A stretch of DNA of 64,000 nt. Source: Adiantum capillus-veneris (lineage: Eukaryota; Streptophyta; Polypodiopsida; Polypodiales; Pteridaceae). Made by a program: the position numbers and the translations under genes. Positions 33,571-43,795 of the stretch are shown one piece after another. The stretch lies in contig CM043968.1 in the NCBI GenBank assembly GCA_014529385.2, positions 2,860,001 through 2,924,000 of the forward strand. Direction: 5' to 3'. The first letter of the stretch is position 1; every line of letters starts with the position of its first letter. The notes beneath the pieces were generated by a model. The model was not told where the DNA came from. It made no database searches and worked only from the letters and a program-made list of their open reading frames with translations.

Positions 33571-33830
33571 ATGAGAGTATTTCATGATCAGCACATGATT
33601 AACAAGGAGTTTCAAAAGGGAGACTATGTATTAGTTTATACCTTGAAACAACACTCCAAGAAATTAAAAAGGCGAGGTAACGACCCATTTGTGATTAGCG
33701 ATATATCACCTAATGGAGCTGTAAAACTTGCAAAATTGGAGGGAGAGGAGATACCTAACTAAATTAATGGTTGCAAATTAAAGAGATATCATTTACCGCT
33801 CACAACTAACATGCTAGACAAGATTCAACA
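33571..33830 (+). pseudogene. Integrase C-terminal domain of element B
   Basis: The frame reads DYVLVYTLKQHSKKLKRRG, then ISDISPNGAVKLAKLEGEEI, and after one stop YHLPLTTNML. It matches element A at 12023-12240. Confidence 0.85.
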
Positions 33831-34807
33831 AGCAAAGGAACGAAAGCAGATTGCTCAAGATATATGCCCGAGTCAATGCCATTAAGTATTCAACAAACCT
33901 AACGCTGTCATATGAGATATTGATTCCAAAGAAGATTGAGCTTGGAGTAGCCAACAAAGGCACAATGGTCAGGTTAGGACAAATCAACGTATCAATCAAC
34001 ATTGACGGCAATCACTGTCCATACCAATTCCACATAATGGAAGATATTGATCTTAATGAAGCAAAAAAATGACACCATGAAGTTCAACCTTAAGGGCACC
34101 TCGCATATCACTCCCTTGGTACAAACATATCATATTTGGAATGTACAACATGAATTTCCGCCTAAAAATTTATACAAACCCATGGAAAACAAATCAGGCA
34201 AGTCTGGATTAAAAAATCCATAACAGCGACCAAACCAAAGCAGATGTAGCTACCCAAGCCACCAAATATCAATCCGCCTTCCAATTTAAACAAGCCACAA
34301 TTAGGAGGACCTAGAACGAATTAAAGAGGCTATACTTGGAAGAAGAAAACCACACATTGTACCAACTCTTTGTTAAAACAACCCAAGTATAAATGGATTT
34401 TAAAGGCCAAATCAGACAAGCAACCAACCTCCAACAAATCAACTTGGCAATGGAGACTCAAGAAACCAAAATGAAAATAGCCTTTCTTGTCTCCACAACC
34501 AAAATACAAGTGGGTACCAAAAGCCAAGCCAAGCCAAATGATCAACCTATCAAAAGTACTCACGAAGCCAACTATCAAGGAAAGGGCATGCCATCTACAA
34601 AAGCTTTTATTTGGACAGCACAGTTTAGATGGAACCTCGTCAACAAAAACCATTTTTTGTCAATTCAGTACACGCATATTGTGTATCATATTGCTACCCA
34701 ATGCATCTCATGTGTACGCATAATAGGGCCACATTCCATGGCCTTGCATAGAAATGTTGTTCGCGCCTATGCACATTGCACTAACCTTCATCCGAGACGA
34801 CTCAGAA
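33831..34807 (+). pseudogene. Decayed post-integrase ORF of element B (protease-like plus W/K tail)
   Basis: The frame 33851-34072 aligns with the retropepsin-like region of element A: NAIKYSTNLTLSYEI against YALLDTGAKLSVISFEL, and GQINVSINIDGNHCPYQFHI against MLPITVQGHTYTHKFHV. The active-site DTG is replaced by YST, so the domain is catalytically dead here. Downstream, in another frame between about 34195 and 34540, the basic tail shows repeated Trp motifs: QVWIKK, YTWKKK, YKWILK and YKWVPK. These match the QVW motifs of element A. Confidence 0.65.
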
Positions 34808-34808
34808 T

Positions 34809-34821
34809 GGGAAGGGGGGAG
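34809..34821 (+). other. Polypurine tract of element B
   Basis: GGGAAGGGGGGAG type purine run following the post-integrase ORF. Sequence just upstream matches the element A region before 13717. Confidence 0.7.
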
Positions 34822-35349
34822 TAACAGTAGCTTATTGCAAGATCTAGAGCTACAAAATGTTGAGAAATCATGTATATAATGTACAAAGTGTGTTTTTTTT
34901 CTTAAATTTTTGTTGTTTTATTGCTTTTTAGCAAGATTTAACCTTTATCAGGCATAACAATAGCCATAATGACAAATTTTGACTGACATGATGCCTAGAG
35001 TGAGAGTATGTATATATGAGTATATGGAATGATTTTGGCTAAAGTTTTGGCCAAATAATAACAATTCTTTCCTTTTCAATCTAATAAGGCTTAAAATTTG
35101 ATAAACAAAGTCAAAAAAGTCAAAATTAAGATCTAGAAGCAAACACCAAATCTACAAAGCAAGAGCTTTGAGTATGTCAAGTTTGGAAGAATTTGGCACA
35201 AGTCAAAATTTGGGCCAACTTCTGACGAACCAAAACGGCAAAATCAAAGTCACTTAGCAATCAAGCATCCAAATGATGAGCCGTCCGAGCTGCAAGTGGT
35301 ATGCCATGAAAAATGTGAGCAAACAAGGTAAGTATGCACAAGGTCGGGT

Positions 35350-35389
35350 ACATATAGGCAAAATTGGGTAGGATAGACCTCATTTGCAT

Positions 35390-35475
<86 letters not shown>
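35350..35475 (+). promoter_or_regulatory. TATA-like box followed by (GA)n tract
   Basis: CATATAGG lies 41 bp before a GA run of about 84 bp that has one GGG interruption near 35446. The element A region has the same arrangement. A role as LTR promoter with the GA tract at or after the start site is inferred. Frames running through the repeat are artefacts. Confidence 0.5.
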
Positions 35476-35478
<3 letters not shown>

Positions 35479-35766
35479 TGATGACCTAAATCTAGCTGCC
35501 AATTTTTCATCTGCTATGGGCACTCAAAGACCTCTTACCCCACCAGATTTTCATAGGTATGAACCAAGATCAATTGTGAATGGTCCACACAACACAAACA
35601 TAATCAAAACAATTGCATGAATCAAATCAAATATTGGGATTCTACAAATTGTCAGGGGCCCATTGGGGTATTAAATGAGGTCCAAATTTATTTAAAAAAA
35701 TCACTAGTGAGTTTCCCACAAAGGTCAGAACCCAACAATGAAAACACAATCCACAAAGGGGGTGGA

Positions 35767-35786
35767 ACATGGATCGCAATCCGTGT
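35767..35786. repeat. Palindrome copy B3
   Basis: ACATGGATCGCAATCCGTGT, flanked by GGA on the left and TCC on the right, which extends the complementary arms apart from the substituted positions. Confidence 0.85.
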
Positions 35787-36138
35787 TCCCCCATCACCAA
35801 GTCCATAGATTTTTTGACAGAGAAGTCCTTACAATATTGCCTATCCATTGCTCTAATCACACATTTGAAATGTTGCAAAACATCGATCAAGATCCAAGTA
35901 CCCCACATTGTGAAACAGAGGTAAAAATTGGGCCCGCAACTAGATATAACCTTGGTGATAGTACCCTACAAGTTTGAAAGAAAATGGACATAGGACCACT
36001 CAAACCCTTGGCAAAACAAAAAATCAGCCTACAAATGGTCACTTCGACCCAAGAAGTGCAAAAATGACCCAAATTCAAAAATATAATGACCAAATTAGGG
36101 AATATGTCAGGACCCATCCCACAAAATTTGGTCACAAA

Positions 36139-36158
36139 ACATGGATTGTGATCCATGT
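36139..36158. repeat. Palindrome copy B4
   Basis: ACATGGATTGTGATCCATGT: eight-base arms are perfectly complementary around a central TTGT. Confidence 0.9.
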
Positions 36159-37617
36159 ACCTCAAGAGAAAAATTGTCAGGAATTGGGTAGAAAGTGATT
36201 GCATAGGTCAAATATGGAAGAACATGGAAATTTTTCAATGTTTTGGTGCACAAAATGGTCTATTGTGCAATGTGAAGCAGTTTCAGAGTGTAGATGTTAG
36301 AGTAAAAATGTTTGGTACAGTTAGTGGATTGAAAGATGTGGTATTCTCAAGGTAGCCCAAATAGTGCAAAAATGCTTGTCAAATGGGCCAAAGTTTTCAG
36401 CAGGGCTAAGATGGTCAAGAAAATCCCAAATACTCTAAACTTTGACAAACATATAGATTTGAAAGGGGACTTCAACTTCCAATCATCAAATCTTCAAAAC
36501 CTCAAGTAGTTTAGCCACAGGGCTCTGTCAAAGCTACCATCCAAATTCCAATATGGCAAAGTCAGAACAAATTGGGCCATAAACTGGGAAATTGGGTAAA
36601 TTTAGGAAAAACTTATCCAAATTTGAAAACATTTCACCAGTGTGCTAGGATAGGCTATAGGGACATGTATGCCAAGTTTTGTGAGCATTCATAATTACCA
36701 AGAACAATATTAGAAAGTGCATCTCCTTAAAGGATCAGTAATATCTTTACTTTTTCCATCTAAGAAATCCTCGTCCTTGAAAGTTAGGAACAAATCTTTG
36801 TCCTGAAGAAAAACCATTGACGATTATAGAATTTGACATATTCTGGTAAGAGAATATGTACAAAATGAGATCACAAAATTTGCACACCATACACGAGATG
36901 ATGAGATGGTAGCACAGTTGAGAGTCGTTTGTAAAAAGAGTACCACAAATGCAAACATCAATGCTTCGAGTATAGAATACTCAAGTTTAGATGAGACGCA
37001 TAAGGTTCAAAAGATGCAAAAGTAAAGGCTAAAAATAAAGTAGCCCAAAAATAGACGAAGCATATGACACGTTAACAAAATCTATCACCTTGATTTTTAT
37101 GGCCAAGAATGGACAGAGGCTTGGCTGATTTTGGCAAACATCTCAAAATCAGGTGGTCGTGATGAAACTCATGTCAAAGAAGTCAGCATGAAAAACAACG
37201 TAACTTATAGCTCCAAACTCTCTTTTCCTAGTAGCCCAGACTCAATTCAAAGAGGTGAGTGGCTCTAGAATTTTTGACACACGAGATTAATGTTATACAG
37301 TACCACTGATCTCGATCACTCTACCAAATTATGAGCAGAAGACTCTCAAGAATTGATCGAAAGTTAGGGGTGACTGAAAATCATTATGCATGCACAATGA
37401 CGATACAACATGATTACAATCTAATCATAACGATCACTAAGTAGAGCTATTCAAAGATTGAAACTAATGTTATAATACACAAAACATGCACATAATAGAC
37501 AATACATCAAACATAGACATCAAAATCATAGAAATCATAAGCATGAAAACCACTATGCATGTTACTTCCTTTTGTCTTCATCGGGCGATTTGTCATAGGA
37601 ATGTATGGTAGGTTGTT

Positions 37618-37771
37618 GCTTTGATACCACGTTGAGCCGTAGCGATAGAGGAGATGTATAGACAAACAAGACACCATGTACGGCCCCAAAGACTGAATCA
37701 TATTGAACATGAGCTATGTATATATAGGTGTAACCTAGCCTAGCGAGGAAGAGCTATATAGAGCTCCAACA
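37618..37771 (-). mobile_element. Short LTR (~140 bp) with primer-binding site
   Basis: On the minus strand TGTTGGAGC starts at 37771 and the LTR ends with CTCA near 37634. A few bases later comes TGGTATCAAAGC (37629-37618), one mismatch from the initiator-tRNA-Met primer site TGGTATCAGAGC used by plant LTR elements. The small LTR size suggests a TRIM-like or small copia element. A TATATATA run lies inside. No matching second LTR was found in the window. Confidence 0.6.
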
Positions 37772-37899
37772 CGTTCTATATCGAAAGATTGTTAAGAAAT
37801 TGATATGGTTTTGTGAGGATGTTTCTTTTGACATAGTTATTAATGTAAGCACCACCAAGAAAGATGTAATTCTTGCAATAACCCTATGACTAACAAAAT

Positions 37900-40300
37900 C
37901 ATCATGAATTCCCTAAAATACAAGCCACCATTGTTGCTATCCTTGGCCGTTGTTGATGTTGTCTCAGTTGGGTAAGCCTACCTAGGCATGGCTTTGTTTT
38001 TCACACCCTACTTCACCAGCTCTCTCTAATTCAATTACACGTAGTCCTGTCACATCTTATGAAAATAGCACAAAGCTTTGTGACCTTGTCCTAGGGCATG
38101 GCTTTGTTTTTCGCACCCTACTTCACCAGTTCTCTATGCTTCCATTACATGTACTCTTGTCACGTCTTATGAAAATAGCATAGAGCTTCATGACCTTGTC
38201 CTTGTTGAGCATATGTTGCACACTCAATGTGGCCCAAGGGTCAACATCCTAGAGAGAAAGATTATGCAGAACTTCTTGTGCTTTTGTGCATACTCCTACG
38301 CCCTTCTTGGCTATACCCTTCCATAAGTGCATTGCAAGAGGCTTTGTCTCTCAAGTAGCTGGCCCTTCACAATTGGTGGAAATAGCCAAGAGCCTACTTA
38401 CCACAACCATGTTGGTCACACACATTTGGAATAATGGTCAAAAATTTTCCAAAGCACATCTTTTTTTAACAACTCCTGACTAACAATCTAATAATAAATC
38501 TTAAAACCTTCAAGGTGCAAGCATATTTTATTGCATATGGAGAGAGGCCTTCACTTTGCATTCGAAACAATGGAAATTTTGTTGAACATGCCCTTATTGA
38601 GCATATCCTACAATCATCGCACTCTGGGAGATGACATGCCAGATAGGAAGCTCACAAAGGACTCTATGCTTTTGTGAGGATGCCACATTTGGCTTACATA
38701 TGAACCAAGCACCGTCAAGCATGACATGTTTCTCTAATAGCTCGTAGCAATATGATTGTGAATTCTCTCATCTAAGACATTGTGTGCAAGTATAGTTGAT
38801 TGCGTCAAGAGAAAGTCCTTCAATTCATATCTGATAAAAATAACAGAGAGCTTTTAAACCTTATCCTTGTTGAACATCATCCATGGCAAAAAAAGCTAGC
38901 ATACGTGATTGTATTTGGAGAAATTTATTCACATCTGATGAAAATAGCACAGACCATGTCCTTGTTGAACATATGCTATTGGAATCAAAGTGCTCCAAGA
39001 CACATCTCTAATAAAAAAAATACAGCGCTTCCTAATCGTGTCCTTGCTTACATATGCTAGAATGAAAGCCTTCCAAGAGAGGACATGATAAATAGAAAGA
39101 TCATCAAGGACTTCACATGATGTAGTGAAGGCTTCATACCAATGTGTCACATTGTGGACAGTTGGCAGTTCATATTGATGAAAGCATTGCCTAGCACATC
39201 ATATTTCTCCAACAACCCCAAACTAGCAATTTGATCATAAATTGTTTTTGCCATGTCAATGTCTTGCATTAGGCCATAGGCCTAATTCCATTTGATCATG
39301 TCTTGCATTACAAGAAAATTTGATATGGAGAGAAGCCATATCTACTGTGTATCGCTTTCCATACCACCTCACATTAACCAACAATACCCTGCCAATAGTG
39401 CCACTTCTTGGTGAGTTGTATTGTTGGAGCAAACCCCTCTATTCTCTTGCCTTGTGTGTCTTCCACCATACATCCTAGTACTTTCCCACTCTTCCATCAC
39501 TCGGTTCTCACATGCCAACTGCTGCTTGGCAATAAAGTTGATTAGCATACATAGTAAAACCACTACTATCATTACAGATCCATTTATTGGCAGTTCCCTA
39601 GTATGAACTTTGTTGTACATTTTATTCATCGAGCCCATGGTCCTTAGCCCTCACATGCACCATCAAGACCTGCAACCCAATATATGTGATACATTGTTCA
39701 ACAAGGTGCTCTCCTTCATGCCCTTTGCAAGCTACCTTGTATCACTCGGGTGCACCATGTTGCCTTGTAGAGTTTGCCATAGTCTCCCTCCCAATGATCT
39801 AATCCAGACGATTTCCATTGAGAGCATTCCAAAGCTTCATTGGCTAGTCCTTGTGGGGCATGTCCTACAATGGATGTAGTCCAAGAGACCCCTCTAGGAC
39901 CCAACATTCCTCGTCAATTGCTAAAAAGATGCATTGCTTCCTAGCCCTGACTTGTTGGACAACTTCTAGCAATTAATGCATTCCATGAGACATGCATTAA
40001 AAAGTTTTTGTGCTTTCACAATTATGTTCCACTTGCCATCCATGTCAACCAAAGCATGTCATCTAACAAATTCATCATGAATCTATCTGCCCATGTTGAC
40101 TCCTTGCACAATGTCACATGCCTTCAAGCTGCAAGTATTATATGTGGTGCATTTGGAAAAAAGCCTTGCCATATTCGACGAACCTTCCCTTGTTGGACAT
40201 ATTAGAGTGCATATGAAAACAATAGGAGTAGATGGGAAGGGAAATGAGATAAGGCCATAGGTACAAATGTTTCCCCTACACCACAAAGGGGATAGGGCTA
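37900..40300 (-). pseudogene. Decayed PLS-type PPR gene
   Basis: Minus-strand fragments in all three frames are unmistakable PPR phrases. Near 39900-39850 there is GVSWTTSIVGHAPQGLANEA; near 39240 IYDQIASLGLLEKYDVLGNA; near 39080 VLSWKAFILAYVSKD; near 38980 IAYVQQGHGLCYFHQM; and near 38560 RMQSEGLSPYAIKYACTLKV. At the upstream end (about 40180-40060) LKACDIVQGVNMGR is followed by ALVDM. Frequent stops and frameshifts show a long-dead copy. It resembles the intact gene at 56707 in class but is not an obvious duplicate of it. Confidence 0.85.
37986..38205. repeat. 110-bp direct duplication inside the PPR relic
   Basis: The word GCATGGCTTTGTTTTTC and the following CACCCTACTTCACCAG, CATTACA(T)GTA, CTTGTCAC(A/G)TCTTATG and AAAATAGCA occur twice with a 110-bp offset (37986 and 38096). 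A related CTGATGAAAATAGCACAGA segment recurs near 38935. The recurrence partly reflects the PPR repeat structure. Confidence 0.75.
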
Positions 40301-40764
40301 GCCATGGAGAAGAGCATGCCGGGTCATAATAGGAACTTTGGGGGGCACCGGGGGTTTCCCTTGCCATAGAGCTCTACATTGGTGTTTGTTACTAACACTG
40401 AGGGAGATCCACAAAGACGTACATTGAGGGATATTCACAAAGATGCATCTATACTATATTGGCTCTCCAATAAAGAAAACCTATTTCTTTATTGGATACC
40501 TCTGAATATTCCCCATCCCCATGTTTCAATGTCCCCCCTCCCCTTCCACATAATCCTCCACCTTTCACTGCCCTCGCTTAACGCTTTCGCTGCCTCCGCC
40601 TATACACGCAACATCGCTTGCATACCCCCACATGCTATCGCAAGCACAATAGCGTGCACATAGAGAGATATCTCCGCGTAGGCCGTGAGACAGATCACAG
40701 AGATCTCTTGTTGCCAAGCGAGAGCTCTCTCAAGGCTAGCTCTAAAGGCAAGCCTCCTGCCGGC

Positions 40765-40820
<56 letters not shown>

Positions 40821-41984
40821 TGACACGTCGCCTAGAAGCAAAACAGAGGGTATGTCAAAAGATACCTCAAACTTATGATTTTTTCAAAAACGTCCAGACA
40901 TATTGTGCATGAAGATGATAAAATTAAATTATTTTTATGCATTGTGTTGCAATTGGCTACACATGGATGCCCTTAAATTGTAAAATGTGTAAAACCTTAT
41001 AACAATCCCCCCCCCTCGACATTCTGAGACAAAAAATTGAAATATACTTGGAATTTTGCTTATGTGTCAACTTGTGATTTGCTGAAAAGTGCACTATTAT
41101 TGGGCCTTGAGTGTCTCTAAGCTCTGAAAAAATACTTGAACTTCAAGTATTGACTTTTCTTAAATTGAGCATTCAAAACAAGGTCATCTATAGTAGACAT
41201 GGGCACTGCCTTCAATTAAAAATTAAAATTGCTGGTTAGAAATGTTATTAAACTATACATGAAAGAAATCATATAGAGGTATTCTATGCTTGACAACCGA
41301 TAGTAACAAATAATATAAGTTGTAGTTTGGAAAACCACTAAACTTTGACCAATGAAAGTAATTAGAATAGAGAATATTGGTAATTGTGTACTCTAAGAAA
41401 GAATATGTAATGATTTTTATGCTTCTATCTCAAAAGCAAAGCAGTAATGAACCACGTAAATTGTGGTATAGAAGAACAATAAATTTTGATCATGAAAAAT
41501 GACCAAATTAGACGTAGAGTGTATTGTTGCAAGCTTGTAATTATCATATGTATAGGGTCATGTTATCAAAAGCTTTGTATTATTGTGGGCTTTTTTAATC
41601 ATCTTTAATTAACTTTCCAGTGCAACTTATTTTCTTGAAATTGGTTCTTGCATGTTGGAACAGTAAGAGGATTTGTTTTTTCTTGCTGTATTTTTATTCA
41701 TTCAAGATAAGGATGAGATAGTGAAACAAATTGATTCCTCAAAGTCTAACATCAATATAGACAAGAGACAAAAGCACAATTCCTTAACTTCTAGAATAAG
41801 CTACTAAATGAAATGAGACTAAGTAGTGGCAAAACATAAACAAAGATATGGTATACTAACTTATGGCTAAAACAACATATAGTCTATTATATCTTCATAC
41901 ATGTGCACGTCTATGTCTGTGTGTCTGTGTCCGAATCCTTTACAGAATAAAGTACACAATAAACACCGAAAAAAATATTCAAAG
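40301..41984. other. No recognisable gene; includes a (GA)n tract
   Basis: 40500-40660 is pyrimidine-rich. A (GA)n microsatellite lies at 40768-40816, and the frames crossing it are not genes. The rest is AT-rich without motifs. The (GA)n tract could mark another LTR promoter as at 14405 and 35392, but I see no TATA box or LTR ends here. Confidence 0.5.
40768..40816. repeat. (GA)n microsatellite
   Basis: Uninterrupted GA repeat of about 49 bp. Confidence 0.95.
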
Positions 41985-41989
41985 AGATG

Positions 41990-42600
41990 GCACCTTAAAG
42001 TGAATGATTGTACGCTTTAAAAAGTCTAGTTGTGGTTGAAAGCCTGCATCAAAGATAGCCACAAACTCATAATTTTTGACATAGTCACAACTCATAGCAG
42101 ACTTCAAATATTCTTCCTTGTAACCAGTCCTATTTAGATGATGCCTATAGATTATATTGATGTCTTTGTAGTGCCATTTTTGTGCTTCAGCTTTAATAAG
42201 GATTTGTGTTTCAAGATCGTCCTAGTTATCTAAGACTTAGACTAGCAATTTGTCCTTTGGCCAATCTATTTGCACAATGGCACCGATGGGTTGCCGGTAA
42301 ACCTATATTTCAAAGTATGAATAAAATTTGCAAACCCCACCTCTGTATTTTGTAAAGTTTCTCAAGAAAAAAGGAGGTTTATGGACTTCATAAGCTTCTC
42401 ACATTTTGGAAAACCTTACATGCTAAAAAACATATTTGCTTATGGAATAAAAATTCTAAACAAAAAGTTCAAATCATACCTCCTTTTCTTTACACATAGA
42501 AATTTGAATGAGTACCATTGGATATCCAGAGGCTTGAATTTCTACATCACCCAAGTCAAAAGACTGTACTACATGCACAAACTTGATTTTGTTGAGTGCT
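41990..42600 (-). pseudogene. CSLC: Cellulose-synthase-like C (CSLC) gene fragment
   Basis: Two minus-strand exon-like pieces match the N-terminal part of the glycosyltransferase-2 domain of CSLC proteins, which make the xyloglucan backbone in the Golgi. The upstream piece ends YPMVLIQISMCKEKEV near 42474 and is followed by a GT donor. After about 175 bp an AG acceptor near 42298 leads to VYRQPIGAIVQIDWPKDK, then [39 protein letters not shown] and [14 protein letters not shown] near 41995. Two stops fall where CSLC has VLDDSDD, and the DAD metal site reads DAG. The remainder of the gene is absent. This is a dead fragment that keeps an intron position. Confidence 0.85.
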
Positions 42601-43035
42601 ACGAGGCGGGCGTGCGGGATCAATATCCGGTGCACCGATACTTCGACGTTACCTCCCTCCTGCAAAGCCAAGCAGAGATGTTGAGAGAGGAGCTGGAGTA
42701 TGTGCTCATGCAAACCCATCTTCTAGAGTAGCAACAAACATTGGCTTATTATAATCAACAGTAGTGATAATTGCATTATTTTTTGAATCACTTGACAATA
42801 ATGAGCACGAAGATGATGATCAAAAGTCTTGTGAATGGGATGAATAATCAAGGCTGGATATATAGCAAATGATTATATCAGCGAGCACATCGTTCCCAAA
42901 TGCTGCAGTCGCACCACCCAACCGGCTATATCAATAAATGGCAACATTCCCCCATATGCACTCGTAGCTAGACAAAGTATGCATAAATAGAAATATCTCA
43001 CCCTCCAGCTGCAATGCACGTTGCCTTGGGACAAT

Positions 43036-43135
43036 GATAAATTTCGAGCGCTGCTGTTGATGTGGCAGCAACGGTAGCCATTAAAAAGTTCAAAATTTTT
43101 GAAATCAACGACGCTCGAAGCGCTCAAAATTTATC
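43036..43135. repeat. Inverted repeat, 17-bp arms
   Basis: Left arm 43036-43052 (GATAAATTTCGAGCGCT) pairs with 43119-43135 with one G-U type mismatch and a 66-bp loop. It could be a decayed MITE or an RNA hairpin. Confidence 0.7.
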
Positions 43136-43432
43136 CACAGGGGTTGCCTTGTGACGTCGAATAAGCCCGCTGCACAACCGGTAGACGTGAAGCCAAGCTT
43201 CACGTGCACGCTCGTTGATTTTGAGCCACATCAAATTCTTTTCATGATTCGTCACCAAAAACTGAGGTCTATTGAGTCCAGGTATTAATTAGTTATCACA
43301 TCATTAAATGAAGTCTATGTGTTTATAGATCACATTTTGACTAAATGATAATATGGAACAATTAAGACTATGTGTAGTACATTTCTACATTAGATTTCTT
43401 CATTGATTGTAACCTGAAAGGATGATTTAGCG

Positions 43433-43560
43433 TAACAAAGTTTTGTAATATGAATTGTTGGTTGTATTACAATATCATTACATAGATTTTGTCTTAGGGT
43501 AACAAAGTTTTGCAATATGAGTTGTTGGCTGTATTACAATATCATTTTTGTCTGTAGATC
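43433..43560. repeat. 67-bp tandem duplication
   Basis: TAACAAAGTTTTG(T/C)AATATGA(A/G)TTGTTGG and TGTATTACAATATCATT occur twice, starting at 43433 and 43500. Confidence 0.85.
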
Positions 43561-43795
43561 AAATTTGAGAGGATTTTTAGTGTGGCAAATGTACTAAATT
43601 AGCTCTAATCTCTACTCATAAGTGTATTAAAGCTTTATGTTTTAATGGTTTATAAAGTGCTTTGAATGATTAAACCATGCTACTAATAGTACTATTTTGC
43701 ATCATTTTTAATTTCTCAATTATAACTAGCTACAAAAAACTAATTAGAGCAGAATTTGCAAGATATTATAACAAGTTTGAATTTTTGTTTGCAGT

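Larger units (their letters stand above)
25187..34821 (+). mobile_element. Gypsy element B, nearly full length
   Basis: The plus strand carries, in order, an unrecognised 5' ORF, gag with an internal duplication, a CCHC remnant, a protease, RT, RNase H, two H2C2 fingers, integrase core, integrase C-terminus, a decayed post-integrase ORF and a polypurine tract (34809-34821). The internal region is about 9.6 kb. Frameshifts and stops are frequent throughout, so it is dead. There is no chromodomain. RT phrases such as VFAWSYKDPKGVDP are those of plant gypsy elements of the non-chromovirus type, but lineage assignment needs a tree. Confidence 0.88.
34822..37600 (+). repeat. 3' LTR/leader-like non-coding region of element B
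   Basis: No supported ORF over 2.8 kb. Starting at the polypurine tract, it has CATATAGG at about 35350, a long (GA)n tract (35392-35475), and palindromes at 35767 and 36139. The order is the same as in 13731-16200. The right-hand limit is unknown, because a minus-strand LTR with a primer site lies at 37618-37771 and part of 36.4-37.6 kb may be its internal region. Confidence 0.5.
42601..43795. other. No recognisable gene
   Basis: No ORF is supported. It holds an inverted repeat (43036-43135) and a short tandem duplication (43433-43560), listed separately. Confidence 0.5.

Noticed and set aside
35250-35620. Open frames rich in Ser-Leu or Arg-Glu
   Set aside because: They run through the (GA)n tract; the periodicity alone keeps them open.
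24441-36400. Direct homology between the region before element B and the region after it as paired LTRs
   Set aside because: Apart from the palindromes and short words, I could not align them convincingly by eye, so paired LTR limits are not claimed.
42381-42731. 116-codon plus-strand ORF
   Set aside because: It overlaps in antisense the CSLC exon and intron; the minus strand explains the region better.
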